From assembly GCA_947467605.1 (NCBI GenBank), contig CANIII010000003.1, forward strand, positions 1 through 64,000: a stretch of DNA of 64,000 nucleotides, in the 5' to 3' direction. Under the pieces are notes generated by a model. That model saw only the letters and a program-made list of their open reading frames with translations, ran no database searches and was not told the origin of the DNA. The stretch's first letter is position 1. Each line of letters opens with the position of its first letter. The translations under genes were made by a program, and so were the position numbers. Positions 26,218-33,770 of this stretch are shown here, piece after piece. The DNA is from Acidobacteriota bacterium (GTDB lineage: Bacteria > Acidobacteriota > Vicinamibacteria > Vicinamibacterales > SCN-69-37).

Positions 26218-27270
26218 ATGACAAGCCACATGAACCCCTCTCACGCAACTGCCGTAACCGTTCCCGCTCCACTGATGCTCGTGAATCAGTTGAACCCTGC
26301 CGAAGATCCAACCGACCATCAGCACGGCACAACAGTCGCAGCCCGCAAGCCGAGATTCCACCTCTACACGCCCGGAGAAATTGAGTCGTTCCCCGAACCC
26401 AGTTGGCTCATCAAAGACGTAGTCAAGCACGGCAGCTTCGCCCTGCTGTACGGTCCCTCGAATGTTGGCAAGAGTTTCGTCGCGCTCGATATGGCCCTCT
26501 CTATCGCTACGGGGCGACCATGGCAGGGCCGTTCCGTTAAACAAGGCCCAGTCGTATACGTCGTCGGCGAGGGGCAAGCCGGAATCAAGGACCGCCTCGC
26601 GGCATGGAAGGACGCCCATGGCCCGATCCATGACTTCTACGTCGTGACGTGCCCGGTGCAGTTAGTGAACGTCGACGAGCTCAAAGAATTCCTCAACTCA
26701 ATTCAGACGGCGGGCGTCAGCCCACTGCTCTGCGTGTTCGATACGCTCGCCCGGTGCGCGGCTGGATTGGATGAGAATTCGAGCACCGCTATGGGGCAAT
26801 TGGTTGAAGCCGCCACTCGGATGGTCACAGGCCGGGACATGAATGTGCTGCTGATTCACCACGCAGGACGGAAGGGCTCGACACCACGCGGTCACAGTGT
26901 CTTGGACGGTGCCACGGACACGATGATGTTCTGCGACAAGAAGGGGGGCGCAGGATCCTTCGCGCTGAAATGCACGAAACAGAAAGACGCTGAGTTCTTC
27001 GAGGATATTTTCCTAGAGCTCGAAAAGGCGTCTGCCGGGTCCTGCATCGTCGTGCCATCACAAAGTGCTGTCGCGAAACCATCACGCTCCCAGACTGCGC
27101 TGGACGCCTTGCAGCGGCTCGGAGGCCGCGCAACGCACCGGGACTGGCAAACCGAATGGCAGCGGGGATCCGGCCAGAATCCCTCCAACTTCTCCAAAGC
27201 CAAAAAGGAACTGCTCACGAGCGGTGCCGTGGTCGCTGACGGCAAGGATTTCGTTCTTTCCATTCACTAA
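26218..27270 (+). CDS. RepA-like AAA ATPase/helicase
   Basis: I use the ATG at 26218, 7 nt after GGAAGG, rather than the GTG at 26191. The 350-residue protein has a RecA-type core: Walker A LYGPSNVGKS at about 79-86, VVYVVGEG, Walker B-like LCVFDTLAR, and LLIHHAGRKG. It belongs with the AAA_25/RepA-type hexameric ATPases found on plasmids, phages and integrative elements, where they act in replication. A C-terminal winged-helix-like part (about 285-350) may bind DNA. It suggests the element replicates or once replicated autonomously. Confidence 0.82.
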   Translation: MTSHMNPSHATAVTVPAPLMLVNQLNPAEDPTDHQHGTTVAARKPRFHLYTPGEIESFPEPSWLIKDVVKHGSFALLYGPSNVGKSFVALDMALSIATGRPWQGRSVKQGPVVYVVGEGQAGIKDRLAAWKDAHGPIHDFYVVTCPVQLVNVDELKEFLNSIQTAGVSPLLCVFDTLARCAAGLDENSSTAMGQLVEAATRMVTGRDMNVLLIHHAGRKGSTPRGHSVLDGATDTMMFCDKKGGAGSFALKCTKQKDAEFFEDIFLELEKASAGSCIVVPSQSAVAKPSRSQTALDALQRLGGRATHRDWQTEWQRGSGQNPSNFSKAKKELLTSGAVVADGKDFVLSIH

Positions 27271-27300
27271 CGGAAATCTGCCGGAAATCGAATGCCTGTA

Positions 27301-27341
27301 CTTTCCTTCCACACACCCCCTTTAGGGGTGGTGGAGGAAAG
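27301..27341. terminator. Long imperfect hairpin between convergent genes
   Basis: In the 137-bp gap between the RepA-like gene and the convergent lipoprotein gene, 27301-27319 pairs with 27325-27341. The segments are 6 bp (CTTTCC/GGAAAG), 5 bp (TCCAC/GTGGA) and 6 bp (CACCCC/GGGGTG) with single-base bulges and a 5-nt loop. There is no T run on either side, so it is a possible bidirectional terminator or transcript stabiliser. Confidence 0.5.
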
Positions 27342-27407
27342 AGGGAAACAACCTGAGAAGGGAATCAGGGAGAGACAGTGCCTCTACAAGCCAAAGTCAA
27401 AGGCGGC

Positions 27408-29768
27408 TTAGAGGTGGGGTGATTGGGGGGAGTGACCTGCTTGGGTTCTTCGGACCAACCGATCGTTGGAGAACGGCGCTTGGGTTGGTTGTTGACGCAT
27501 TCGCTTTGAACTCGGCCAAGGCGTCAGATAGCCGAGGCTCATTTGCGGACGGATGTGATTGTAGTCGCGTCGCCATTGCTCGATCACGATGGTCGCGTCA
27601 GTCCGATTCCGAAGCCATTCCAGACTGAAACATTCATCGCAGAACCGGTCGTTGAACGATTCGTCTGCGTATGCGATGCGCTGAGGGTTCCTGCTCGCCG
27701 CCGAGTCTCTTTCGGACCAAGCACGACTCGGTGTGGAGGCCAGAGACGGCGGCAATCCGTCCGGTTCGCAGGTCCCTTGCCCAAAGGTTGCCGTGAGGAC
27801 CGCCCCGCCTAGGCTAACCGTGATCACCCCGTAGCGCACGCTACAGGAGAGCTTCGCGTCGTAATCGATCTGCCTGATATAGGAACCGCTTGACGTCGTT
27901 CGGCACCCGTTCGATAGCGTAATGTCGGGGGCCACACAAGCCACGTGCAGCCACGGCACGTTGGACGTGACCGTGAAGCCAGCCATGTTTTGCGTCCATC
28001 TAAGGCCGAACGAGCCTGCTTGGTTGGCGCCTACGGCCACATTCAATGTGACTTGGTTCGGTCCGCCACCATGGTCAAACACCCCATCCGCGGTCGTGAA
28101 TGTCGAGAAGGCTGTGGCGGAATAGTCGGCGTAGGTCACCCCGGTGCTGTTGACGGCGCGAACATACCAGTAGTACGTAACTCCGTTCTGAAGCCCGGAG
28201 AGAGAAGCACTCTTTGACGCGCCGTTGGTGATCCATTGGGTGCAAGGATCACTGGACCCCCTGTAACAGTATTCGTAGGATGACGCGCCAGTGCTGGCTT
28301 GCCACGTAAGACTTAGGTCTAAGGTCGATACGTACTCGCCATATGTCGGTGACAGCTTAGCGAATGCACTTGGCGCAGGAGGGGCAGCCCCAGTGCCCGA
28401 CATGCCAATTGCGCCCAACCCACTCGTTGCGTCACTCGTCAGCGTCAAGACGTTGGAATACGTTTGGAGGGCGGTCGGTCTGAACGACACTGTAACCACA
28501 CGCGATCCACCAGGTGCGATTGTCCCGTTTGAGAAGTCACCAGAAGTGTCCATCGGATAGCTGACAGAGCCGATGGTCAGCAGCGAGTCTCCGGTGTTGC
28601 TGATCGCAAATGTGGCATTGGCACTGGCCCCAACGGCAACGCTCCCGAAGGACAGATTGCCCGTCAAGTTGATGATCCGAGTGGGACTGGGCGATGCCGC
28701 AGTACCACTGCCGGACACGGTTGTTGTATTCGTCCCGCTGGTCTGATCACCAGTGACCGTCACCGTGCCGTTGTAGCTCTGCACCGCCGTCGGTGCGAAC
28801 GCGAGTGTCACCGCCTGCGAGCCACCGGCCGCAACGGCTCCACTCGTGGGATTCGCCGTGAGCGCCGCACTGCCGGTGCTGATGCCGGTCCACGTCAGCG
28901 TGGATGTGCCGCTGTTGGCGATCGTCAGCGTGCGGGTCGCAGTTGAACCGACGGCCACACTGCCGAACGCAAGGTTGCCTGAGAGACTGATGATACGCGT
29001 CGGCGATGGGGGTGGGGTGGGCGTGCCAACTCCGGTTCCAGAGACTGCGATCGTATTAGTACCGCTGGTCTGATCGCCGGTGAACGTAATCGTGCCGCTG
29101 TACGCTTGCGCCGTCGTCGGAATGAACATCACCGTCACCGACTGCGATGCACCGGCCGCAATCGTGCCGTTCGCAAAGTTGCCAGTGAACCCGCTCGGAT
29201 AACTCGTGCTGGTGATCGTCAGCGCCGCGTTGCCGCTGTTGGTGACCGTCATCGTGGTCGTTGGCGTCTGACCGGTCTGCACACTACCGAACGTCAGATC
29301 GCCACTCAACGAGATGATGCGCGTCGGCGTGGACGGCGTGGTCGGCGTGGTGACCGCGACGCCCGATCCTGATATCGCGATCGTGTTCGTGCCGCTGGTC
29401 TGATCGCCGCTCACCGTGAGCGATCCGCTGTCGATCCTGATCGCTGTCGGCGCAAATGTAATCGTGACGGATTGCGACGCCCCGGCAGCAATCGTGCCGC
29501 TCGTCCAGTTCGCGGTGTACGCCGTTCCGATTGGCACGGCGAGGCCGGTCACTGTCAGAGTCGAGTCGCCGGTATTGGTAATCGTTAGCGTCTTGGTCGC
29601 GCTCTGTCCAACCTCGACATTGCCGAAGACGAGCGTTCCGCTGAGTCCAATCACCCGAGTCGGCGTTGGCGTGGTTGGCGCGGTCGGCGACGAGGGAGAG
29701 CTACCGCCGCCGCAGCCTGCGGCGAGCAGTACGAGCAGAATGGCAAGCCTGCAGCGAATCATCTTCAT
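27408..29768 (-). CDS. ASH-repeat lipoprotein fused at its 3' end to a transposase remnant
   Basis: The 786-residue product begins with a lipoprotein signal (LLAAGC, Cys19). Four ASH/choice-of-anchor-D type repeats of about 100 residues follow, each with an LSGxLxFGxVxVG start and a GDQTSGTNT end in most copies. Next come an FN3-like region (about 465-560) and a BACON-like region (about 570-670). The last 93 residues are not part of such proteins; they match the C-terminal end of IS3-family OrfB (see 27411-27695). The mature function is probably surface binding or scaffolding. The original stop codon seems to have been lost on IS insertion. Confidence 0.75.
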   Translation of the reverse strand: MKMIRCRLAILLVLLAAGCGGGSSPSSPTAPTTPTPTRVIGLSGTLVFGNVEVGQSATKTLTITNTGDSTLTVTGLAVPIGTAYTANWTSGTIAAGASQSVTITFAPTAIRIDSGSLTVSGDQTSGTNTIAISGSGVAVTTPTTPSTPTRIISLSGDLTFGSVQTGQTPTTTMTVTNSGNAALTITSTSYPSGFTGNFANGTIAAGASQSVTVMFIPTTAQAYSGTITFTGDQTSGTNTIAVSGTGVGTPTPPPSPTRIISLSGNLAFGSVAVGSTATRTLTIANSGTSTLTWTGISTGSAALTANPTSGAVAAGGSQAVTLAFAPTAVQSYNGTVTVTGDQTSGTNTTTVSGSGTAASPSPTRIINLTGNLSFGSVAVGASANATFAISNTGDSLLTIGSVSYPMDTSGDFSNGTIAPGGSRVVTVSFRPTALQTYSNVLTLTSDATSGLGAIGMSGTGAAPPAPSAFAKLSPTYGEYVSTLDLSLTWQASTGASSYEYCYRGSSDPCTQWITNGASKSASLSGLQNGVTYYWYVRAVNSTGVTYADYSATAFSTFTTADGVFDHGGGPNQVTLNVAVGANQAGSFGLRWTQNMAGFTVTSNVPWLHVACVAPDITLSNGCRTTSSGSYIRQIDYDAKLSCSVRYGVITVSLGGAVLTATFGQGTCEPDGLPPSLASTPSRAWSERDSAASRNPQRIAYADESFNDRFCDECFSLEWLRNRTDATIVIEQWRRDYNHIRPQMSLGYLTPWPSSKRMRQQPTQAPFSNDRLVRRTQAGHSPQSPHL
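27411..27695 (-). mobile_element. IS3-family transposase (OrfB) C-terminal remnant
   Basis: Residues 694-786 of the fused frame carry ESFNDRFCDEC, then IVIEQWRRDYNHIRPQ and SLGYLTP. These are the conserved C-terminal motifs of IS3-type OrfB (ESFN-RDEC, DYN-RPH, LGY-TP). The final catalytic Glu of the DDE triad falls in ESFN, but the upstream Asp residues and OrfA are absent. No terminal inverted repeats were recognised. It is a dead fragment. Confidence 0.75.
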
Positions 29769-30008
29769 TTAGCGCACTCCCCGTGGCAGGTAGATGTTAC
29801 TTCAGGGATGCTGGCGCTGAGTTCATGAGGGCGGGGAGGGCCATACCACGGTGTGACGAGTCGCGAATTCGAGTCCTGGACTGACCTCCCCCCTTCTTTA
29901 GAACTGCCCTCCCCCGATCCCACTTCCCTCTAAGCCCGCTCTACCCTTTCACTTTGGGCTGGCCCTGCTTTTGGGAGCGGCAGCGCCCATTGACGCGAGC
30001 TTCCTGCT

Positions 30009-30308
30009 CTACTGGCTTGTCGCTACGCTGACCATTTTCTTGACTTCACAGGTCGTGTCGTCTTTCCAAATGATCTTGCTCCCGCTGTATTCACCCGGTC
30101 CCTCGTACTTCAGTACCGCATCTTCACCGTAGGTGTAGTGGTAGCAGTTGCGCGTCTCGATGAGGGTCTTCTCCGAACGATATAGATTCGCCTCAATCCG
30201 CTTTGTCCCGGGAAGCTTGTAGTAGTCCGTTGCGAGCAGGGTTCCGCCAAGTAATGCAAACAGGACTCCTACAGCCAAGACACGGCTTCCAAGTCGTTTT
30301 CGCGTCAT
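30009..30308 (-). CDS. Small exported protein of the element
   Basis: I start at the ATG at 30308, preceded by GGAGG with 8-nt spacing, giving 99 residues. The longer frame to 30485 lacks a signal at its start. A basic N-terminus and hydrophobic stretch (residues 10-28) form a signal peptide or anchor. The remaining 70 residues are polar with two Cys (RNCYHYTYG and TTCEVKK) that could form a disulfide. Function unknown. The gap 29769-30008 upstream of the lipoprotein start is C-rich and holds nothing I can name. Confidence 0.6.
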   Translation of the reverse strand: MTRKRLGSRVLAVGVLFALLGGTLLATDYYKLPGTKRIEANLYRSEKTLIETRNCYHYTYGEDAVLKYEGPGEYSGSKIIWKDDTTCEVKKMVSVATSQ

Positions 30309-30451
30309 TATCTTTCCTCCCGACGAACGATACTCGGAGCGTCTCTTGGTGTCCACTCCGCGAGTTTTAACGCGGCGGGCGGCGACCGCATCCTCGAAGC
30401 AGTTACCGGCCTCATCGGGCAGCACGCGAAAGCGACGGGCGCTGACCCGCC

Positions 30452-31348
30452 TCACACGGCTCGCGCCCCCGTCAACGGCGAGCAATGCGCCTGCCCCACC
30501 TGCTCGACCGTCATCGACCGCAGATACAGCGTCGTTGTCGCAATCGACGTATGGCCGAGAATACGGCTCAGCCGGTAGAGATCCCCACCGCTGCGAATGT
30601 AGCTGACCGCGAAGAAGTGCCGGAACGCGTGGGGGTGGACGCGCCCGCCGCTGATGCCTGCCAACTCGCAGACGCGTTTGATATCGCGATACGCGTTCCG
30701 GTAACGCAGCTTCTGCCCATCGCGGGCCGCAAACATGAATCGGCCTTCGGTGCGACCGCAGAACCTGAACAAGTGCTTTCGTAGCTCAAGTGAGAATGGA
30801 ACGACGCGCTGCTTGCTGCCCTTGCCTCGCACGGTCATTGTCCGGTTGTCGAAGTCCACGCTGGCCCGCTCCAGACCGAGGGCCTCGTCGATGCGGATGC
30901 CGGTATCCATCAGGCTCAGTGTCAGCAGCCACGAGCGCCCCTGAAAGACGTTGCGAGGCTTGTAGGCCATCAGCGACCGCACTTCAGCATCCGAGAACGA
31001 TGGCAGCGGTTTCGCCGGGTTCGGCAGCGTGCGGACGCGGACCTTCTGCGTCGTGTGCCCAGCCTCGTACAGCCACGACAGAAACGAATTCATCGACCGC
31101 AGGTGGACGTTGCAGCCCCCGGCAGACCGCTCCTGGCCACGCATCCAGACAAGCCAGCCGTCAACCTCGCGCTTTGTCACCGACCCTACTCTGGGACTGG
31201 CCCCCTCTTCGCCCTGCCCCTCTAAGCCGCTCTTGAACTTCTGAAAGGAATCGAACGCGGCCTGATAAATCGCAACCGTGCGCGGCGACCATCCGCGCAG
31301 GTATCGCCCGTCATTGACAAACGTAGCGAATAACGAGTGAAGTTCCAT
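30452..31348 (-). CDS. Tyrosine recombinase (integrase) of the tRNA-Phe element
   Basis: The 298-residue protein has an N-terminal SAM-like core-binding domain (about 5-105) and a catalytic domain. The active-site set is complete: Arg152 (TGIRIDEAL), Lys near 176-179 (RGKGSKQR), His240-x-x-Arg243 (HPHAFRHFF), His266 (LGHTS) and Tyr275 (TLYLRS). Its 5' end lies 75 bp from the right 68-bp repeat, the usual place for an integrase beside its attachment site. It resembles XerC/D-like phage integrases and should cut within the tRNA-Phe repeat. It appears intact. Confidence 0.92.
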   Translation of the reverse strand: MELHSLFATFVNDGRYLRGWSPRTVAIYQAAFDSFQKFKSGLEGQGEEGASPRVGSVTKREVDGWLVWMRGQERSAGGCNVHLRSMNSFLSWLYEAGHTTQKVRVRTLPNPAKPLPSFSDAEVRSLMAYKPRNVFQGRSWLLTLSLMDTGIRIDEALGLERASVDFDNRTMTVRGKGSKQRVVPFSLELRKHLFRFCGRTEGRFMFAARDGQKLRYRNAYRDIKRVCELAGISGGRVHPHAFRHFFAVSYIRSGGDLYRLSRILGHTSIATTTLYLRSMTVEQVGQAHCSPLTGARAV

Positions 31349-31381
31349 GATTGTCTGCTCCCCCGACTGGCGCAGGAGCGC

Positions 31382-31409
31382 TGGACAGGTCCGGTAAGGT
31401 GTTGATAAG
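31382..31409 (+). promoter_or_regulatory. Possible replacement promoter for tRNA-Phe supplied by the element
   Basis: TGGACA (31382-31387) is spaced 16 nt from GATAAG (31404-31409), ahead of the intact tRNA at 31436. The sequence lies inside the element, left of the repeat, and so differs from the original promoter at 19978-20005. The match is partial. Confidence 0.4.
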
Positions 31410-31423
31410 CTTAAAGTTCAAGC

Positions 31424-31491
31424 CGCGACCGGCGTGCCGAAGTAGCTCAGTTGGTAGAGCACACGATTGAAAATCGTGGTGTCGACAGTTC
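31424..31491 (+). repeat. Right 68-bp attachment repeat of the tRNA-Phe element
   Basis: Identical over 68 bp to 20027-20094. It includes 12 bp of 5' flank and tRNA positions 1-56. Beyond it the chromosomal 3' part of tRNA-Phe follows, so the gene is whole at this end. Confidence 0.85.
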
Positions 31492-31511
31492 GATTCTGTC
31501 CTTCGGCACCA
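31436..31511 (+). tRNA. tRNA-Phe (GAA)
   Basis: The 76-nt gene folds fully. The acceptor GCCGAAG pairs with CTTCGGC, the anticodon loop is TTGAAAA (anticodon GAA), and the T stem GACAG/CTGTC closes around TTCGATT. The discriminator A and CCA are encoded. The first 56 nt lie in the attachment repeat and the last 20 nt are chromosomal, so it was rebuilt by integration. Confidence 0.97.
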
Positions 31512-31573
31512 ACTTACACAGACCGCATCAAATGAAATAGCGCGTCGCGTGGCGACCCTATACACTACGGCGC

Positions 31574-32340
31574 ATGGCTGCTCGCGCTGCGGATCTCGGT
31601 GGTTCGGTCCCTGCCGCGCTGACGGCCAAGTCGTTGTTAAAGCGATGGCTGCCCCGCACCGTTGCGGACCGACTTCGCTTCGCCCCCTGGCGACTCAAGA
31701 AACATCGCCACTCGTTCGAAGGCGAAGACACGTTGGCGGACTTTCTGCTGCGCGCACGCATCGGCACGCGGGTGGGCTGCTACGTGGATGTCGGCGCCAA
31801 CCATCCGATCCACAACTCCAACACGTACTGGTTCTACAGGCGCGGCTGGCGAGGGGTCTGCATTGACCCGACACCGGGATTCGCCGCAGCACATGCCCGA
31901 TCGCGCCCACGGGATGTGTTTGTGGAATCTGGCGTAGGCGTTGAAGACTCCTCGAATTTCACACATTCGAGGAGTCTCAATACAACACGTTTTCCCAAGA
32001 CCTGGCCACACGCCATCGCGACCGAGGCGAACAGTACGCCTTCTCGACGCGTGTGCCCGTGCGCCCGCTGATGACGATCCTCGAACGATGCAAGGTCGCT
32101 CCGGAATCTGTCGATCTGTTCAGCGTGGATGTCGAAGGTCACGAGTTGGCCGTTCTCAGTGGTATCGACTGGCAACGCTTTCGGCCCGCCGTGGTGATCG
32201 CCGAGGTGTTTGCCACATCCCTCCCCGACCTGCTCGTGGATCCGGTGAATCTGCTTCTTGAACAGGCCGGCTATGTGGCCGCGTCGAAGCTGCACAACTC
32301 CGCGATCTACGTCCGCCGGGCCGTTCCTGGTGAGGGCTAG
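31574..32340 (+). pseudogene. FkbM-family methyltransferase, frameshifted
   Basis: The 5' part (31574 to about 31956) encodes YVDVGANHPIHNSNTYW and RGWRGVCIDP, the SAM-binding start of FkbM-type methyltransferases. The rest (from about 31957 to the TAG at 32338) continues the family in another frame with SQYNTFSQDLATR, LFSVDVEGHELAVL and a normal C-terminus. Restoring one base near 31955-31957 would join them into one full-length protein. A 13-bp inverted repeat sits exactly at the shift. It is either a real mutation or a consensus error. The stop overlaps convergent nuoN by 4 bp. Confidence 0.8.
31945..31977. repeat. 13-bp perfect inverted repeat at the FkbM frameshift
   Basis: The arms at 31945-31957 and 31965-31977 (AGACTCCTCGAAT and its complement) are separated by 7 nt. 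It lies inside the FkbM coding region, at the position where the reading frame breaks. Confidence 0.8.
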
Positions 32341-33770
32341 AACAGCCCGTTGGCCGCGTCCATAACCGCGCGGACCCACGGCTCGGGATACGCGCCCATG
32401 ACGACGACGCCGACGGCGCAGAGGAGGATGGCAACGAGCAGCGGCGCCGCGATCGGCACCGGTTGCGGGTTGTCGGGCTTCTCGATGTACATTCGCGCGC
32501 TCAACACAAGGTAGTAGTACAGCGCCACGATCGTCGCCATCGCGCCGATGAGGGCGAGGCCGTACATGTGCTGGTCGATGATGGCGCGGAAGATGAAGAG
32601 CTTCGCCCAGAAACCGGCTACGAACGGAATGCCGCCGAGCGATAGCAGAAACACGAGCAGACTCAGCGCCAGCACCGGCGAGCGCTGCGCCAGCCCCTTG
32701 TAGGCGTCGAAGTCGTCCGAATGCTCGGCCGATCCTACGGCCTGCACGCAGAGAAACGCGCCCATGTTGCCGAAGAGGTAGGCGACCAGATAAAACAGGA
32801 TCATGCCCGTACCGGATGCCGACACGGCGGCAAAGCCCATCAGCAGGTAGCCGATGTGCGCAACGCCCGAGTACGCGAGCATGCGCTTCACGTTCTTCTG
32901 CGGAATCGCCATCAGATTGCCGGCAATGATCGTGACCGCAGCCATGGCCGACACGAGCGGCACCCAGACCATGGCGGTGCTGCCTGCGCCCTCAAGATAC
33001 AGACGGAAGATGACGATGAAACCGGCGGCTTTGGGAGCCACCGAGAGCCAGGCCACAAACGGCGTGGAGGCCGCTTCGTAGGTGTCGGGCACCCACATGT
33101 GGAACGGGACGGCGGCGATCTTGAAGCCGATGCCGGCGAAGGTCAGCACAAGGCCGAGTTTCACGAAGACGCTGCCGGACGCCATCGCGATCGCAATCGC
33201 CGCGATGTTCGTGGTGCCGGTTGCGCCGAAGATGAACGAGATGCCGTAGAGCAGGATCGCGGACGACACCGAGCCGACGAGGAAGAATTTGAGCGCGCCC
33301 TCCCCTGCCGTTTCATCTTTCTTGAGAAATCCCGTGAGGAAATAGAGCGGAATCGACATGAGCTCGAACGAGACGAACAGCAAGATCAGTTCGCGCGCGG
33401 ATGACAGCACGAGCATGCCGAGCAGCGACGCCAGCACGGCGAAGTGATATTCCGACCCGCGCTTCGCGAATCGATCGCTCGACATTCCCAGTGTCGCCAG
33501 CACGCTGATGGCAGCCGACACGAGAAACAGCCGCTTCGCAAAGACGGCGAGGGCATCCACCTGGAAGCTGCCGGCAAAGAGACTGCCACCCGGCGTGACG
33601 GCGAATGCGACGCCCGTCAGCACGAGTAGGCCAATAAGGGCTACCCAGCCCGTCAACCGGTTCGGCGTCGATGGGCGAAAGAGGCCCATGGAGAGCACGA
33701 CAAGCATCAGCAGACCGAGGCCGATCTCAAGGCCCAGCGGCGCGGTGGGCGCGAGCACGAAGCCGTTCAT
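32337..33770 (-). CDS. nuoN: NADH-quinone oxidoreductase subunit N
   Basis: The 477-residue antiporter-like membrane subunit has about 14 spans. Family markers include LVSFELMSIPLYFLTGFLKK, the Lys-bearing KIAAVPFHMWVPDTYEA segment, and KRMLAYSGVAHIGYLLMG. It forms one of three proton-channel modules of complex I in the inner membrane. It is the last gene of the nuo operon and overlaps nuoM by 4 bp. Confidence 0.95.
   Translation of the reverse strand: MNGFVLAPTAPLGLEIGLGLLMLVVLSMGLFRPSTPNRLTGWVALIGLLVLTGVAFAVTPGGSLFAGSFQVDALAVFAKRLFLVSAAISVLATLGMSSDRFAKRGSEYHFAVLASLLGMLVLSSARELILLFVSFELMSIPLYFLTGFLKKDETAGEGALKFFLVGSVSSAILLYGISFIFGATGTTNIAAIAIAMASGSVFVKLGLVLTFAGIGFKIAAVPFHMWVPDTYEAASTPFVAWLSVAPKAAGFIVIFRLYLEGAGSTAMVWVPLVSAMAAVTIIAGNLMAIPQKNVKRMLAYSGVAHIGYLLMGFAAVSASGTGMILFYLVAYLFGNMGAFLCVQAVGSAEHSDDFDAYKGLAQRSPVLALSLLVFLLSLGGIPFVAGFWAKLFIFRAIIDQHMYGLALIGAMATIVALYYYLVLSARMYIEKPDNPQPVPIAAPLLVAILLCAVGVVVMGAYPEPWVRAVMDAANGLF

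Larger units (their letters stand above)
20095..31491. mobile_element. Integrated element in tRNA-Phe, about 11.4 kb
   Basis: The element is bounded by the 68-bp repeats at 20027 and 31424 and carries a tyrosine recombinase whose 5' end faces the right junction. By eye its base composition is less GC-rich than its flanks, and its intergenic gaps are longer (419 bp at 20683-21113, 322 bp at 23567-23888, 240 bp at 29769-30008). The cargo is two exported proteases, a barrel protein, three lipoprotein or small secreted proteins, a RepA-like ATPase and an unknown protein. It also holds an IS3-family remnant. No conjugation, capsid or tail genes are visible, so it is either a small integrative element or a degraded one. 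Confidence 0.82.

Noticed and set aside
27400-27480. Terminal inverted repeat of the IS3 remnant
   Set aside because: The G-rich sequence here is not matched by a complementary end near 27700, so the ends cannot be placed.
28300-29700. Tandem repeats in the ASH lipoprotein gene as a possible non-coding array
   Set aside because: The repeats of about 300 bp encode ASH domains in one continuous frame.
31311-31565. An 84-residue minus-strand frame with a CRRTESNCRHHDFQ-like segment
   Set aside because: This is the antisense translation of the tRNA-Phe gene, a well-known source of false proteins in databases.
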